From Colwellia psychrerythraea (GTDB lineage: Bacteria > Pseudomonadota > Gammaproteobacteria > Enterobacterales > Alteromonadaceae), in contig MAAF01000065.1 in assembly GCA_002163005.1 (NCBI GenBank), forward strand, positions 1 through 64,000: 64,000 nucleotides of DNA. The letters run 5' to 3'. Numbering within the stretch: the stretch's first letter is position 1; each line of letters starts with the position of its first letter. This document shows, piece after piece, positions 28,423 through 37,860 of the stretch. The position numbers and the translations under genes were made by a program. The notes under the pieces were generated by a model, which worked only from the letters and a program-made list of their open reading frames with translations, had not been told where the DNA came from and did no database searches.

Positions 28423-28526
28423 AGCGTATACCAAGCATACGCAAAAGACAACCTAAATAAAAACCATTCTCATTGTCATTCGCTCGTGGTAGGATGCTCG
28501 CCTTTAAACATGGAGTACTGATTGAA

Positions 28527-30641
28527 ATGAAAAACAAGGTGTTAGCTTTAAGCGTATTAGCCATAGCCGTTAGCTCACAAGTAAAAGCACAGCAAGATGA
28601 TGTTGAGCGTATTATTGTCACGGGTAGCCGGATTGTAGAAAGTATTGATGAGGTTCCTGCATCGGTCACTATTATCAGTAAAAAAGAAATTGAAGCACAA
28701 TTAGAAATATCTTCTGATATTCAAAACTTACTAGCGATGCACGTGCCAGGCCTTAGTGTTGGCACTGGAACATCGAGTAACTTTGCTCAAACCCTTCGTG
28801 GCCGTGCAGCTTTAGTAATGATCGATGGTATTCCACAATCGACACCATTGAAAAATGGTGCTGTAGACATGAAAACGCTTGATCCTAGTGTTATTGAACG
28901 TATTGAAATCATTAAAGGAGCAACGTCTATGTATGGTAATGGTGCCGCGGGTGGCATTATTAACTACATTACTAAAAAGAGTGGTGCTAGTGGTGCTTTT
29001 AACTTAGATACCAGTATTTCAACGCGTTTTAGTGCTGTGAAGCTTGAAGATTCAGTGGGGGAAAAAATAACCTCAACAGCGAGTGGTACCCTTAATGACT
29101 TTAGCTATGTTGCTAGCCTTGGTTTTGAAGAAAATGGTATTTTACGTGACGCGGAAGGCGATGCTTTAGGAACACATTACGGTTTATCTGAAGGTAAAAC
29201 ATACAATTACTTTACCAAAGTAGATTATCAAATTGATGATGATAAAAGTATTGGTTTTACCTATAACTATTATGAATCACAGCAAAATTCTGATTGGATC
29301 GATATTAATGGCAATATCAGTAAAGGAGAAAAGACATACGCCATTGATGATCCAGAAAATCGTCCTCCTCAAGCTGAGCCACAAGGTCCACGTGGCAACC
29401 ATAATTTTCAGTTAAAATATAGCGATGCTGAAATTTTTGCTAATACCCAGTTAAACCTTGATGCTTATAAACAATCTATAGAGACTGTTTTTTACTATGC
29501 AACAAGATTTGCCAATCCTGATTTAGGTCTTGCCGGTGGGCAGTCACTCATTAAGTCAGAAAAAGAAGGCTTGCGAGCAACATTGAATAGCCAGTTTGAG
29601 TGGGACTCAATAGAAGGTACTTTCATTTATGGTGTTGATGTACTTGAAGATACTACTTCGCAGCCATTAGTTGATGGCCGTTTTTGGGCTCCTGAAATGG
29701 ATATGACTAATGTCGCGGGATTTTTCCAGAGCAAGTGGGTAATTAATGATGATCTTATCATTAAAGCAGGGCTGCGTAAGGAAAATATTGATATTACTGT
29801 CGATGATTACAACACTATTAAAATTTGTAAAAGTTCGACCCAATGTTCGGTACCTATTGCAGTAAAAGGCGATACGATTAAATTTGATGCAACCACTTAC
29901 AACTTTGGTATGAGGTATAATGCTGCGCAAGAATTTAGTCCTTACATTAGTTATTCTGAAGGCGCTGATATTCCTGACTTAGGTTCATTGTTACGTAAAG
30001 CAACCGTAAGCGATATTTCTTCTATTCAAACACAAGCGGCCATTGTCAAAAATTATGAAATTGGTTTTGTCAGTGAATTTGATCAATTAAGGTTTGAAGT
30101 AACTACCTATAAAAGTACCTCTGATTTAGGCTCTAAAAATGTGCTTGATGAAAAAACAGGGATTTATTTAATTAAACGCGCTCCACAAAAAACCTGGGGA
30201 TATGAAGGTATTGTTAGCTACCGTATTTCAAGTGAATTAAATGTTAACGCAACTTACAGTTACGTTGAAGGCAAGCATACAGAGACAGATGAATATATTG
30301 GCGGTCGTCAAATTAGTGCACCAAAAGGTACCGTAGTTACCAACTGGTACCCAACAGATGCGCTTAAATTGTCGTTAACTTATTTACATGTTGGTGATCG
30401 CAACCGATTTGAAAGAAATGACGAAGGCAATTATACCGGCGATCAGGGTGAGATTAAGGGATACAACATTTTCAACGCTAGCAGTAGTTATGATTTTGGT
30501 AATTGGTCAGTATTTGCAGGTATTGAAAACTTATTTAATCAAGATTATTTTCCTGCACGGTCACAAGCATTAACGTATAAAGGCTTTAATGTTAAAGGGC
30601 TTGGCACTACCGTAAATATGGGTGTTAAGTTTTCCCTTTAG
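28527..30641 (+). CDS. TonB-dependent siderophore-type receptor, Fur-regulated
   Basis: 704 residues from ATG 28527. It has a signal peptide (MKNKVLALSVLAIAVSSQVKA) and a TonB box region (D-D-V-E-R-I-I-V-T-G-S). The plug domain has L-R-G-R-A-A-L-V-M-I-D-G-I-P-Q, with E-I-I-K-G-A-T-S-M-Y-G-N-G-A-A-G-G at its end. The barrel ends in a C-terminal Phe-Ser-Leu strand. The style (F-S-P-Y-I-S-Y-S-E-G, E-I-G-F) is close to hydroxamate receptors such as IutA. It should import a ferric siderophore across the outer membrane with TonB energy. A Fur box lies upstream. No siderophore synthesis genes are in the window. An upstream in-frame start would add 18 residues before the signal peptide and is rejected. 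Confidence 0.9.
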   Translation: MKNKVLALSVLAIAVSSQVKAQQDDVERIIVTGSRIVESIDEVPASVTIISKKEIEAQLEISSDIQNLLAMHVPGLSVGTGTSSNFAQTLRGRAALVMIDGIPQSTPLKNGAVDMKTLDPSVIERIEIIKGATSMYGNGAAGGIINYITKKSGASGAFNLDTSISTRFSAVKLEDSVGEKITSTASGTLNDFSYVASLGFEENGILRDAEGDALGTHYGLSEGKTYNYFTKVDYQIDDDKSIGFTYNYYESQQNSDWIDINGNISKGEKTYAIDDPENRPPQAEPQGPRGNHNFQLKYSDAEIFANTQLNLDAYKQSIETVFYYATRFANPDLGLAGGQSLIKSEKEGLRATLNSQFEWDSIEGTFIYGVDVLEDTTSQPLVDGRFWAPEMDMTNVAGFFQSKWVINDDLIIKAGLRKENIDITVDDYNTIKICKSSTQCSVPIAVKGDTIKFDATTYNFGMRYNAAQEFSPYISYSEGADIPDLGSLLRKATVSDISSIQTQAAIVKNYEIGFVSEFDQLRFEVTTYKSTSDLGSKNVLDEKTGIYLIKRAPQKTWGYEGIVSYRISSELNVNATYSYVEGKHTETDEYIGGRQISAPKGTVVTNWYPTDALKLSLTYLHVGDRNRFERNDEGNYTGDQGEIKGYNIFNASSSYDFGNWSVFAGIENLFNQDYFPARSQALTYKGFNVKGLGTTVNMGVKFSL

Positions 30642-31179
30642 CTGTGTTTCACCATTGATTATGATATCAGGTGAAATAAAAAACAGTTCAATTTACGCTA
30701 CATGGATGTAGCTTAGTAGACATGCAAAAGAAATTTTATTGAGCATATTTTATTAACAAAACAATGCCTTCAATCAGCGCCTAGCTCCAAGCCTTTTAAT
30801 CCTCGACAAACAATTTTTTTATACTCGTTACCAATCAAGATGCATGTTTCAGAGTGCACTTTGAATGGTAGAGGGTATACATGCATATTGGTATTAAGAA
30901 TTTTAGTATTAAAAACAATAAAATTAGCTCAACTCACGTAAATTATCCCTTTATTAACTCTGTTTATCATTAAGATCACTGTTTCTTTACTAAAAAAGCC
31001 ATTATAAGGTTTTATCCCACCCGCAAAGTGCAGTAGAATTCGACCATTAAATAAACTTTACCTAGTCAATATAACCACTCAATTTACCAAAATAGTGTGC
31101 GCCTTGTTTTCAGTGCAACCGCTCAGTAGTTATCACTTATTAATAGACTAAGTACTCAAAGCCAAACAATGGAGTCCTA
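30642..31179. other. Intergenic region upstream of tyrS
   Basis: About 540 bp with no coding frame. It holds a 60-bp family B derivative (30820-30879). A TTTCACC...GGTGAAA inverted pair lies at 30647-30676, just after the receptor gene, but without a T tract on the plus strand. The rest is AT-rich. No T-box or other leader is seen before tyrS. Confidence 0.5.
30820..30879. repeat. 60-bp short form of the 22680 element
   Basis: It begins TATACTCGTTACCAATCAAG, followed by ATGCATGTTTCAGA, nearly identical to the left end of the 22680-22943 element. It ends TTTGAATGGTAGAGGGTATA like its right end. The internal 200 bp is missing, as in other short forms. Confidence 0.75.
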
Positions 31180-32379
31180 ATGACCGAAGTTAACCAAGCA
31201 TTCGCCGAGCTAAAACGCGGTGCAGAAGAAATATTAGTTGAAGAAGAGTTACTCGAAAAATTAAAAACGGGTAAACCACTAAAAATTAAAGCAGGATTTG
31301 ATCCAACGGCGCCTGATTTACATTTAGGTCACACGGTTCTAATTAACAAATTGCGTCAATTCCAGCAGTTAGGTCATGAAGTTATTTTCTTAATTGGTGA
31401 TTTCACCGGTATGATTGGCGATCCAACGGGTAAAAATGTTACCCGTAAAGCGCTAACCAAAGAAGATGTACTAGCCAACGCTGAAACTTATAAAGAGCAG
31501 GTTTTTAAAATATTAGATCCCGCTAAAACAACCGTTGCTTTTAATTCTACTTGGATGGAAAAACTAGGCGCTGCAGGTATGTTACAGCTTGCCTCTCGTC
31601 AAACAGTAGCGCGTATGATGGAACGTGACGACTTTAAAAAGCGTTACGCCAATGGTCAAGCAATTGCTATTCATGAGTTTATGTACCCTTTAGTACAAGG
31701 TTGGGATTCTGTTGCGCTTGAGGCCGATGTTGAACTAGGTGGTACCGATCAAAAATTCAACTTACTGATGGGCCGTGAATTACAAAAGTCTGAAGGACAG
31801 CGCCCACAAACAGTATTAATGATGCCATTACTTGAAGGCCTAGATGGCGTGCAAAAAATGTCTAAGTCATTAGGTAACTACATTGGTATTACTGATTCGC
31901 CTACTGAGATGTTTGGCAAAATCATGTCTATTTCAGATGTATTAATGTGGCGTTACTATGAGCTACTTAGCTTTAAACCGCTTGAAGAGATTGAAGGTTA
32001 TAAAGTTGAAATTAGCGAAGGTAAAAACCCGCGTGATGTAAAAATTGATTTAGCCAAAGAATTAATTGCCCGTTTTCATGATGAAACAGCAGCACAAGCT
32101 GCCCATGATGAATTCATCAATCGCTTTCAAAAAGGTGCGTTACCTGATGATATGCCGGAATTAACGATTACCACTGAAAATGGTGCAATAGCCATTGCTA
32201 ACTTGCTTAAAAATGCAGGTTTAGTCGGTAGTACTTCTGATGCATTTAGAATGATCAAACAAGGTGCTGCGAAAATTGATAGCGAAAAAGTAACTGACCG
32301 TAGCTTAGTCATTAGCGCTGGCACAACGGCAGTTTATCAAGTAGGAAAGCGTAAATTTGCTCGTATTACTGTAAGTTAA
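31180..32379 (+). CDS. tyrS: Tyrosyl-tRNA synthetase
   Basis: A 399-residue class I aminoacyl-tRNA synthetase. The ATP site H-L-G-H is in [11 protein letters not shown], the tyrosine site region is Y-P-L-V-Q-G-W-D-S, and the KMSKS loop is Q-K-M-S-K-S-L-G-N. The S4-like C-terminal RNA-binding domain ([10 protein letters not shown]) is also present. It charges tRNA-Tyr with tyrosine. It belongs to the longer-type bacterial TyrRS. It is a single gene with a strong terminator. Confidence 0.97.
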   Translation: MTEVNQAFAELKRGAEEILVEEELLEKLKTGKPLKIKAGFDPTAPDLHLGHTVLINKLRQFQQLGHEVIFLIGDFTGMIGDPTGKNVTRKALTKEDVLANAETYKEQVFKILDPAKTTVAFNSTWMEKLGAAGMLQLASRQTVARMMERDDFKKRYANGQAIAIHEFMYPLVQGWDSVALEADVELGGTDQKFNLLMGRELQKSEGQRPQTVLMMPLLEGLDGVQKMSKSLGNYIGITDSPTEMFGKIMSISDVLMWRYYELLSFKPLEEIEGYKVEISEGKNPRDVKIDLAKELIARFHDETAAQAAHDEFINRFQKGALPDDMPELTITTENGAIAIANLLKNAGLVGSTSDAFRMIKQGAAKIDSEKVTDRSLVISAGTTAVYQVGKRKFARITVS

Positions 32380-32407
32380 GCAGTCAAACGTCATTTACGT
32401 TTTATCA

Positions 32408-32437
32408 AGCCAGTACTTAAGTTACTGGCTTTTTTTA
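32408..32437 (+). terminator. Terminator after tyrS
   Basis: Perfect 8-bp arms AGCCAGTA/TACTGGCT with a seven-base loop, followed by TTTTTTT. It lies 29 bp after the stop codon. Confidence 0.9.
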
Positions 32438-32882
32438 TAGATTTTTTATAATTTTCTTTCATTGCTAGAAACAAATCATTTGCAGTAACTGGTTGTTTCA
32501 TCCTGTCATTAGGCTAATGTAAAGGTCAATGATTAACGCTGCCTAAACGTCTCTAGGCACGCAGCGTGAACCCTTTAGTTAATGCCGGCGGTGGTATTAT
32601 CGCGATATCTCCAGGAAGGTTTGCTGTAGCCGTTTTTCATTCCAGCAAGCACTAAACCATGGCAATACATAATTATCTTTTACTAGTATTCGCCAATAAC
32701 CGTGTACTGCAAACATATGAATTTACCTATAAAACTTACTGCTTGTGCACTTTACTTATCGTTAAAGGGCTGTTTTCAATTGAAGTAAAACAATGATTCG
32801 CTATCAAGCTATTTAGCGTTTATACCCATAATTTATATAGGGATTTAAGAAGTTCAAACCAAAGTACATTTATTTACATAGC
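32438..32882. other. Intergenic region with an imperfect palindrome and a coding-like remnant
   Basis: No intact gene. Bases 32512-32585 form a long imperfect palindrome: GGC...TAAAGG pairs with CCTTTA...GCC outside, and ACGCTG/CAGCGT with CCTA/TAGG inside. Overlapping its end, the plus frame 32557-32655 reads A-R-S-V-N-P-L-V-N-A-G-G-G-I-I-A-I-S-P-G and then R-F-A-V-A-V-F-H-S-S-K-H-stop. It looks protein-like but has no start. It could be the remains of a lost gene, perhaps glutaminase-like (G-G-G-I-x-A-x-x-P-G), which is very tentative. Confidence 0.35.
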
Positions 32883-32896
32883 TTGATCTACATCAT
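32883..32896 (+). promoter_or_regulatory. FNR-type box before nosR
   Basis: TTGATCTACATCAT matches TTGAT-N4-ATCAA in 9 of 10 positions. A TACACT -10-like hexamer at 32918-32923 sits about where an FNR class II promoter (box centred near -41.5) would place it. Control of N2O respiration by FNR-type regulators is well known. Confidence 0.65.
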
Positions 32897-32989
32897 AACG
32901 ACTTTAAAGCGAAAGCGTACACTGTGACATATTGTCGCAGTTGGTTATTTTTTTGCCATACTGCATGAACACAACACCTTGGCGATGTC

Positions 32990-35179
32990 ATGTTAGTAAA
33001 AAATTTTTTTAGCGTCTTAATCCGCTTTCCCCAGCAAAAACTCTCCACACTGAGAAGCACGCTAACCCAAGCCTTAGTACTATTTTTATGTGTCATCATG
33101 CCAGCACAAGCCCTTTTTGTTAGCCCTCCTAAAGATCCTATGCCGTTAATTAAGGAGATCTTTGCCGAACAAACTAAAATTAGTGAAAAACAAGCTACTG
33201 AAGAAGGTGGTCCCTTAGTTTGGACCGTTTACAAACAAGGTTCTAAAGGCGAAGAAGTTTTAGGTTACGCCTTTGAAACTAATGACATAGCTAAAATTCC
33301 TGCCTATTCAGGCGAACCAGTAAATATGTTAGTGGCTATTGATACTAAAGGTGTTTATTTAGGCGCAAAAGTATTAGAGCACCATGAACCGATTATCTTA
33401 GCGGGCATTCCCGAAAGTAAATTACATAATTTTACCAAGCAATATGACGGTTTACATGTTAGTGACCGCTTAAAAGTTGGCGGAAATAAAACCGACAATG
33501 TTATTCATATCGATGGCCTTTCTGGCGCAACCGTTACGGTAATGGTGATGAATGTTGGTATTGTAAAATCAGCAACAAAGGTTGCTCGTGCGCTAGGTAT
33601 TATCAGTGCTAGTCAAGAAGTAATTCAACCGATGGGAACCATTTACCCTGACGTTTTTGCCAAATCAGATTGGACTACCCTCACAGGTGATGGCTCTATC
33701 CGTAAATTATACCTCAACAGAAAAACTGTTGATGAAGCATTTGTTGGTACTGAAGCCGAACATGTTGAAGAAGCGAGTAGCGAACAAAAACAAGATATGT
33801 TTGCCGAGGTTTATTTTGCACAATTAAACATTCCTACGGTTGGTCGTAACTTAGTCGGCGATAGTGAATATGACTATATTATGTCTTCATTAAAACCTGG
33901 TGAACACGCTCTTATTTTAATGGGTACAGGTTATTCATTTAAAGGTTCAGGTTATGTTCGTGGTGCTATTTTTGATCGTCTTCAAATACTACAAAATGGC
34001 GATGCATTTGCCTTTAGGGATTTAGATCATAGTCGCGTACCTGATATTTATATTGAAGGAGCGCCAACATTCACTGAACGCTCAATATTTATCATCCGTG
34101 ACCACCACAATTTTAACCCCGCTTCTGATTGGCAATTAGAGTTACTCGTTCGTCGTCAAACCGGTCCTCTAGAAAGCATATTCACAAGTTTTAAAGCTGA
34201 TTATCATACTTTAAACAAATATTTAGATCGCCCAGCTGTCATTATGCCTGAGCCAGAATTAACGCTAGCGCAGCAAGTATGGAAAGAAAAAGAAGCTGAA
34301 GTAATCGTACTCATTATCTTGCTTATCATTGTTGTTATGAGCTTGTTTTTCCAAGATATCCTTGTGCGTCATCCAACGTTTATGCACAACTTCCGTCATT
34401 TATTCTTAATTGTTACTGTGGTATTTATTGGTTGGTCTTGGGGCGGACAACTCTCTGTAGTGAATGTATTTACTTTCTTACAGGCCTTTATGTCTGATTT
34501 TTCTTGGGACTTATTCTTACTTGATCCCGTGATTTTCATTCTTTGGGGCGCAGCAGCGGTTACCATGATTTTATGGGGTCGTGCGGTTTACTGTGGCTGG
34601 TTATGCCCATTTGGCGCGTTACAAGAGTTAATGAATATTTTTGCTCGCTACATCAAAATTCCACAATTTGAATTACCTTGGGCTGTGCATGAGCGTTTAT
34701 GGGCGATCAAATATCTGATTTTATTAGCGCTGTTTGGTATGTCGATGGAGTCATTATCACTTGCCGAGCAATTTGCGGAAGTAGAACCATTTAAAACAAC
34801 TTTCTTATTGAAATTTGATCGTGAATGGCCGTTTGTATTGTATGCATCCATCCTGCTCATTATTAATATTTTTAACCGCAAGTTCTTCTGTCGTTACTTG
34901 TGCCCGTTAGGCGCAGCGTTATCAACCAGTAATAGCATTCGTTTATTCAGCTGGTTACGTCGTCGTCCTGAATGTGGTCAGCCTTGTAAAACATGTGCTA
35001 AAGAATGTGAGATTCAAGCAATTGATCCAGATGGTGTTATTAACATGCGTGAATGCCATTACTGTCTTGATTGCCAAGTGACCTATTTTAATGAAGAAAA
35101 GTGTCCACCATTGAAAAAGTTAGCAAGAAAAAAAGCCAAATTTAAAGAAACAGAAATAGAAATAACCGAAGTAGCTTAA
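32990..35179 (+). CDS. nosR: NosR, membrane flavo-iron-sulfur protein for N2O respiration
   Basis: 729 residues. A signal segment is followed by a periplasmic FMN-binding domain with the flavinylation motif D-G-L-S-G-A-T at residues 175-181. Several membrane helices (from about 440) follow. Two cysteine motifs C-G-W-L-C-P-F-G and C-R-Y-L-C-P-L-G and a C-terminal pair of 4Fe-4S clusters (C-x2-C-x2-C-x3-C type) complete it. NosR passes quinol electrons toward NosZ and supports nosZ expression. Flavinylation needs an ApbE/NosX enzyme that is not in this window. An FNR-type box lies 94 bp upstream. nosZ follows after 79 bp. Confidence 0.96.
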   Translation: MLVKNFFSVLIRFPQQKLSTLRSTLTQALVLFLCVIMPAQALFVSPPKDPMPLIKEIFAEQTKISEKQATEEGGPLVWTVYKQGSKGEEVLGYAFETNDIAKIPAYSGEPVNMLVAIDTKGVYLGAKVLEHHEPIILAGIPESKLHNFTKQYDGLHVSDRLKVGGNKTDNVIHIDGLSGATVTVMVMNVGIVKSATKVARALGIISASQEVIQPMGTIYPDVFAKSDWTTLTGDGSIRKLYLNRKTVDEAFVGTEAEHVEEASSEQKQDMFAEVYFAQLNIPTVGRNLVGDSEYDYIMSSLKPGEHALILMGTGYSFKGSGYVRGAIFDRLQILQNGDAFAFRDLDHSRVPDIYIEGAPTFTERSIFIIRDHHNFNPASDWQLELLVRRQTGPLESIFTSFKADYHTLNKYLDRPAVIMPEPELTLAQQVWKEKEAEVIVLIILLIIVVMSLFFQDILVRHPTFMHNFRHLFLIVTVVFIGWSWGGQLSVVNVFTFLQAFMSDFSWDLFLLDPVIFILWGAAAVTMILWGRAVYCGWLCPFGALQELMNIFARYIKIPQFELPWAVHERLWAIKYLILLALFGMSMESLSLAEQFAEVEPFKTTFLLKFDREWPFVLYASILLIINIFNRKFFCRYLCPLGAALSTSNSIRLFSWLRRRPECGQPCKTCAKECEIQAIDPDGVINMRECHYCLDCQVTYFNEEKCPPLKKLARKKAKFKETEIEITEVA

Positions 35180-35183
35180 TTGG

Positions 35184-35221
35184 ATCAAGCGAGCTAAATT
35201 AAATCAAGCGAGTTAAATTAA
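35184..35221 (+). repeat. Two 19-bp direct repeats between nosR and nosZ
   Basis: The unit ATCAAGCGAGYTAAATTAA occurs twice head-to-tail at 35184-35202 and 35203-35221, differing at one position. It lies just after the nosR stop and 38 bp before the nosZ start. The role is unknown. Confidence 0.7.
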
Positions 35222-35258
35222 AAATTTAATTACATAATAAGTAAAGTGGAGAATAACA

Positions 35259-37160
35259 ATGAGTAAAGAAGAGTTAAATTTAACGAATGACTCCAATGAA
35301 GTTACATTGGAAAGCGAAGAACGTCGTAAATTTTTTGGCAAAAGTGCCCTAATTGGCGCAGGTGTTGTGGCAGCGCCAATGACAGCTGCTATGTTTGCTT
35401 CTACAGCGCAAGCACAAAGAAAAGAAATGGCAATGAGCCCAGTAGTTCATCCGGGTGAATTAGATGAATATTATGGCTTCTGGTCAGGTGGTCATTCAGG
35501 TGAAGTGCGTATAATGGGTATCCCATCAATGCGTGAGTTAATGCGTATTCCAGTATTTAATACTGACTCAGCAACAGGCTGGGGTTTAACTGAAGAGTCT
35601 AAGCGTGTTAAAGGCGACAGTGCTGATATCATGATGGGTGACTCGCATCACCCTCATATGAGTATGACCGACGGTAGTTACAACGGTAAATACGTTTTCA
35701 TTAATGATAAAGCTAACTCTCGTGTAGCACGTATTCGTTGTGACATCATGAAGTGTGACAAAATGCTTACGGTACCAAACGTACAAGCAGTTCACGGATT
35801 ACGTGTACAAAAAGCACCATACACTAAATATGTTGTTTGTAATGGTGAATTTGAAATTCCAATGAATAACGATGGTAAAGACGGCATGAAAGATGTCAGC
35901 ACTTACCGTTCGTTATACAACGTAATTGACGCAGAAACCATGGAAATGGCTTTCCAGGTAATGGTTGACGGTAACTTAGATAATACTGATGCCGATTTTG
36001 ATGGTAAATACTTCGCATCTACATGTTACAACTCAGAAATGGGTATGAACTTAGGCGAAATGATTTCTGCTGAGCGTGACCACGTTGTTGTATTCAGCTT
36101 AGCCGCTTGTGAAGCTGCACTTAAAGCTGGTAAATTCAAAACTTATAACGGTAATGATGTACCAGTATTAGATGGTCGTAAAGGTTCTGAATTAACACGT
36201 TATATTCCAGTGCCAAAATCACCTCATGGTTTGAATACTTCGCCAGAAGGTAAATACTTCATGGCAAATGGTAAATTATCACCAACAGTAACAGTAATTT
36301 CTATTGCTAAGTTAGATGATTTATTTGCCAATAAAATTAAACCTCGTGACACTGTAGTAGCAGAGCCAGAGCTAGGTTTAGGTCCTCTTCATACAGCTTT
36401 CGATGGCCGCGGTAATGCTTACACTACATTATTCCTAGATAGCCAAATTGCTAAATGGAATGTTGAAGATGCCATTAAAGCTTACAAAGGCGAAAAAGTT
36501 AACTACATCCGTCAAAAACTAGATGTGCATTATCAACCAGGCCATAACCATACAACACAAGGTGAATCACGCGATGCTGATGGTAAATGGTTAGTTGTTC
36601 TATGTAAGTTCTCTAAAGATAGATTCTTACCTACAGGACCACTTAAACCAGAAAATGATCAATTAATTGATATTTCTGGTGATGAAATGAAGCTTGTTCA
36701 TGATGGCCCAACATTTGCTGAACCGCATGACTGTATTATGGTTCACCGTAGTAAAATTAAGCCTAAGAAAGTTTATACTCGTGACGAGCCAACGTTTGCA
36801 GAAACATTAGCAATCGCGAAGCGTGATGGTGTTGATCCAATGAGTGACAATAAAGTTATTCGCGATGGCAAAAAAGTACGTGTATATATGACTTCTGTTG
36901 CACCAACCTACGGTATGAGTGAATTTACTGTAAAACTAGGTGATGAAGTAACGGTAATCATAACTAACCTTGACCAAGTAGAAGATGTAACTCATGGTTT
37001 CTGTATGACTAACCACGGTGTACAAATGGAAATTGGTCCTCAACAGACTGCTTCTATTACCTTCACTGCCAACAAACCTGGCGTACAGTGGTATTACTGT
37101 AACTGGTTCTGTCATGCGCTACACATGGAAATGCGTGGTCGTATGTTCGTTGAAGCATAG
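35259..37160 (+). CDS. nosZ: Nitrous-oxide reductase NosZ (TAT-exported, clade I type)
   Basis: 633 residues. The twin-arginine signal [11 protein letters not shown] leads to a hydrophobic stretch ending A-Q-A-Q, so the folded copper enzyme is exported to the periplasm. The seven-bladed propeller holds the CuZ histidines, for example D-S-H-H-P-H-M-S and H-N-H-T. The C-terminal cupredoxin holds Cu[13 protein letters not shown]. It reduces N2O to N2, the last step of denitrification. The TAT signal and the NosR partner fit clade I. It is followed by a terminator and by two extra degraded copies of its own 3' end. Confidence 0.97.
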   Translation: MSKEELNLTNDSNEVTLESEERRKFFGKSALIGAGVVAAPMTAAMFASTAQAQRKEMAMSPVVHPGELDEYYGFWSGGHSGEVRIMGIPSMRELMRIPVFNTDSATGWGLTEESKRVKGDSADIMMGDSHHPHMSMTDGSYNGKYVFINDKANSRVARIRCDIMKCDKMLTVPNVQAVHGLRVQKAPYTKYVVCNGEFEIPMNNDGKDGMKDVSTYRSLYNVIDAETMEMAFQVMVDGNLDNTDADFDGKYFASTCYNSEMGMNLGEMISAERDHVVVFSLAACEAALKAGKFKTYNGNDVPVLDGRKGSELTRYIPVPKSPHGLNTSPEGKYFMANGKLSPTVTVISIAKLDDLFANKIKPRDTVVAEPELGLGPLHTAFDGRGNAYTTLFLDSQIAKWNVEDAIKAYKGEKVNYIRQKLDVHYQPGHNHTTQGESRDADGKWLVVLCKFSKDRFLPTGPLKPENDQLIDISGDEMKLVHDGPTFAEPHDCIMVHRSKIKPKKVYTRDEPTFAETLAIAKRDGVDPMSDNKVIRDGKKVRVYMTSVAPTYGMSEFTVKLGDEVTVIITNLDQVEDVTHGFCMTNHGVQMEIGPQQTASITFTANKPGVQWYYCNWFCHALHMEMRGRMFVEA

Positions 37161-37195
37161 GCTTTAACTTAACAATCAGTTAATTACAGATTGAA

Positions 37196-37227
37196 AAGCC
37201 TGACACTGCAAAGTCTCAGGCTTTTTT
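37196..37227 (+). terminator. Terminator after nosZ
   Basis: Arms AAGCCTGA/TCAGGCTT with a partly paired inner part, followed by TTTT. It lies 36 bp after the nosZ stop. This separates nosRZ from nosDFYL at least partly. Confidence 0.8.
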
Positions 37228-37275
37228 GTGATCTTAATAACAGGAAACAGCTTCAGGCTGTGATATTACCGAACA

Positions 37276-37431
37276 GGTTCTGTCACGCTGTTAATATACT
37301 ACAAGCATGGAAATGCGTGGTCGCATGTTCGTTGAAGCATAAGCTTTAACGTAACAGACAGTTAATTGATAATTCAAAAGCCCGACACTGAAAAGTGTCG
37401 GGCTTTTTTGTGATCTTAATAACAGGAAACA
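37276..37431 (+). repeat. Second copy of the nosZ 3' end plus terminator
   Basis: It repeats the end of nosZ, including a frame that still reads [15 protein letters not shown], the following AGCTTTAAC...AGTTAATT sequence, a terminator hairpin at 37376-37409 (AAAAGCCCGACACT arm, perfect) and TGTGATCTTAATAACAGGAAAC. It differs from the original before the ATG. Confidence 0.9.
37376..37409 (+). terminator. Terminator hairpin in the second nosZ-end copy
   Basis: Perfect 14-bp arms AAAAGCCCGACACT/AGTGTCGGGCTTTT with a four-base loop, then TT. It is the strongest of the three related hairpins. Confidence 0.85.
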
Positions 37432-37598
37432 GGTTCTGTCACGCAGTTAATATACTACAAGCATGAAAATGTTTGCTCGTATATTCGTTGAAGCTTAATA
37501 ATAGCTTTAGGCGTGATGTTACCGACAGTTAATTGAAAATTCAAAAGCTCGACACTGAAAAGTGTCAGGCTTTTGTGATATTAATAACAGGAAACTTG
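37432..37598 (+). repeat. Third, more degraded copy of the nosZ 3' end
   Basis: It starts GGTTCTGTCACGCAG like copy two and still reads M-K-M-F-A-R-I-F-V-E-A-stop in frame. Its hairpin at 37543-37574 has two mismatched arm positions and only a short T run. It ends with AATAACAGGAAAC like the others. Confidence 0.85.
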
Positions 37599-37860
37599 TT
37601 CAGTCCGCTAATTGTACTGAACCCCCATCAAAATGCAGGAAATAAGGTTCCGATCTTATCAGTTAACGTTATCAACCCTCACAAATCAGCGAAATACCGT
37701 GCTTTAAAAACACAGAAACAATCAACCACGGCATTGCAAGGTTTTTTATGTTTTTATTACCTATATGAGCCTATAAATGAAACTTGTTTAATCGAGATCA
37801 ACTGATTTTCATCGAATAATGGTATGCTGCAATTAGTTACCCTTTTATAGAATAATTGTT
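37599..37860. other. Intergenic region before nosD
   Basis: About 260 bp between the last repeat copy and nosD. A plus-strand open frame crosses this region and the third hairpin, but it lacks any family features or ribosome site, so I do not call it. The nosDFYL promoter, if separate, should be here. I see no clear FNR box. Confidence 0.4.

Noticed and set aside
28376..28669. Minus-strand frame opposite the TonB receptor start
   Set aside because: It covers the Fur-type palindrome and the signal-peptide region in antisense, with no family features.
30647..30676. Terminator after the siderophore receptor
   Set aside because: The TTTCACC/GGTGAAA arms are present but no T tract follows on the plus strand, so termination is not supported.
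32512..32590. Integron attC site
   Set aside because: The palindrome is imperfect in the attC manner, but the required RYYYAAC and GTTRRRY ends are not at the arm ends, and there is no integrase or cassette array.
37276..37598. CRISPR-like repeats
   Set aside because: The copies are tandem duplications of the nosZ end with terminators, not short direct repeats with unique spacers, and no cas genes are present.
37533..37805. Open frame of 90 codons between nosZ and nosD
   Set aside because: It begins in the third nosZ-end copy and crosses its terminator hairpin. Composition is not protein-like and no ribosome site is seen.
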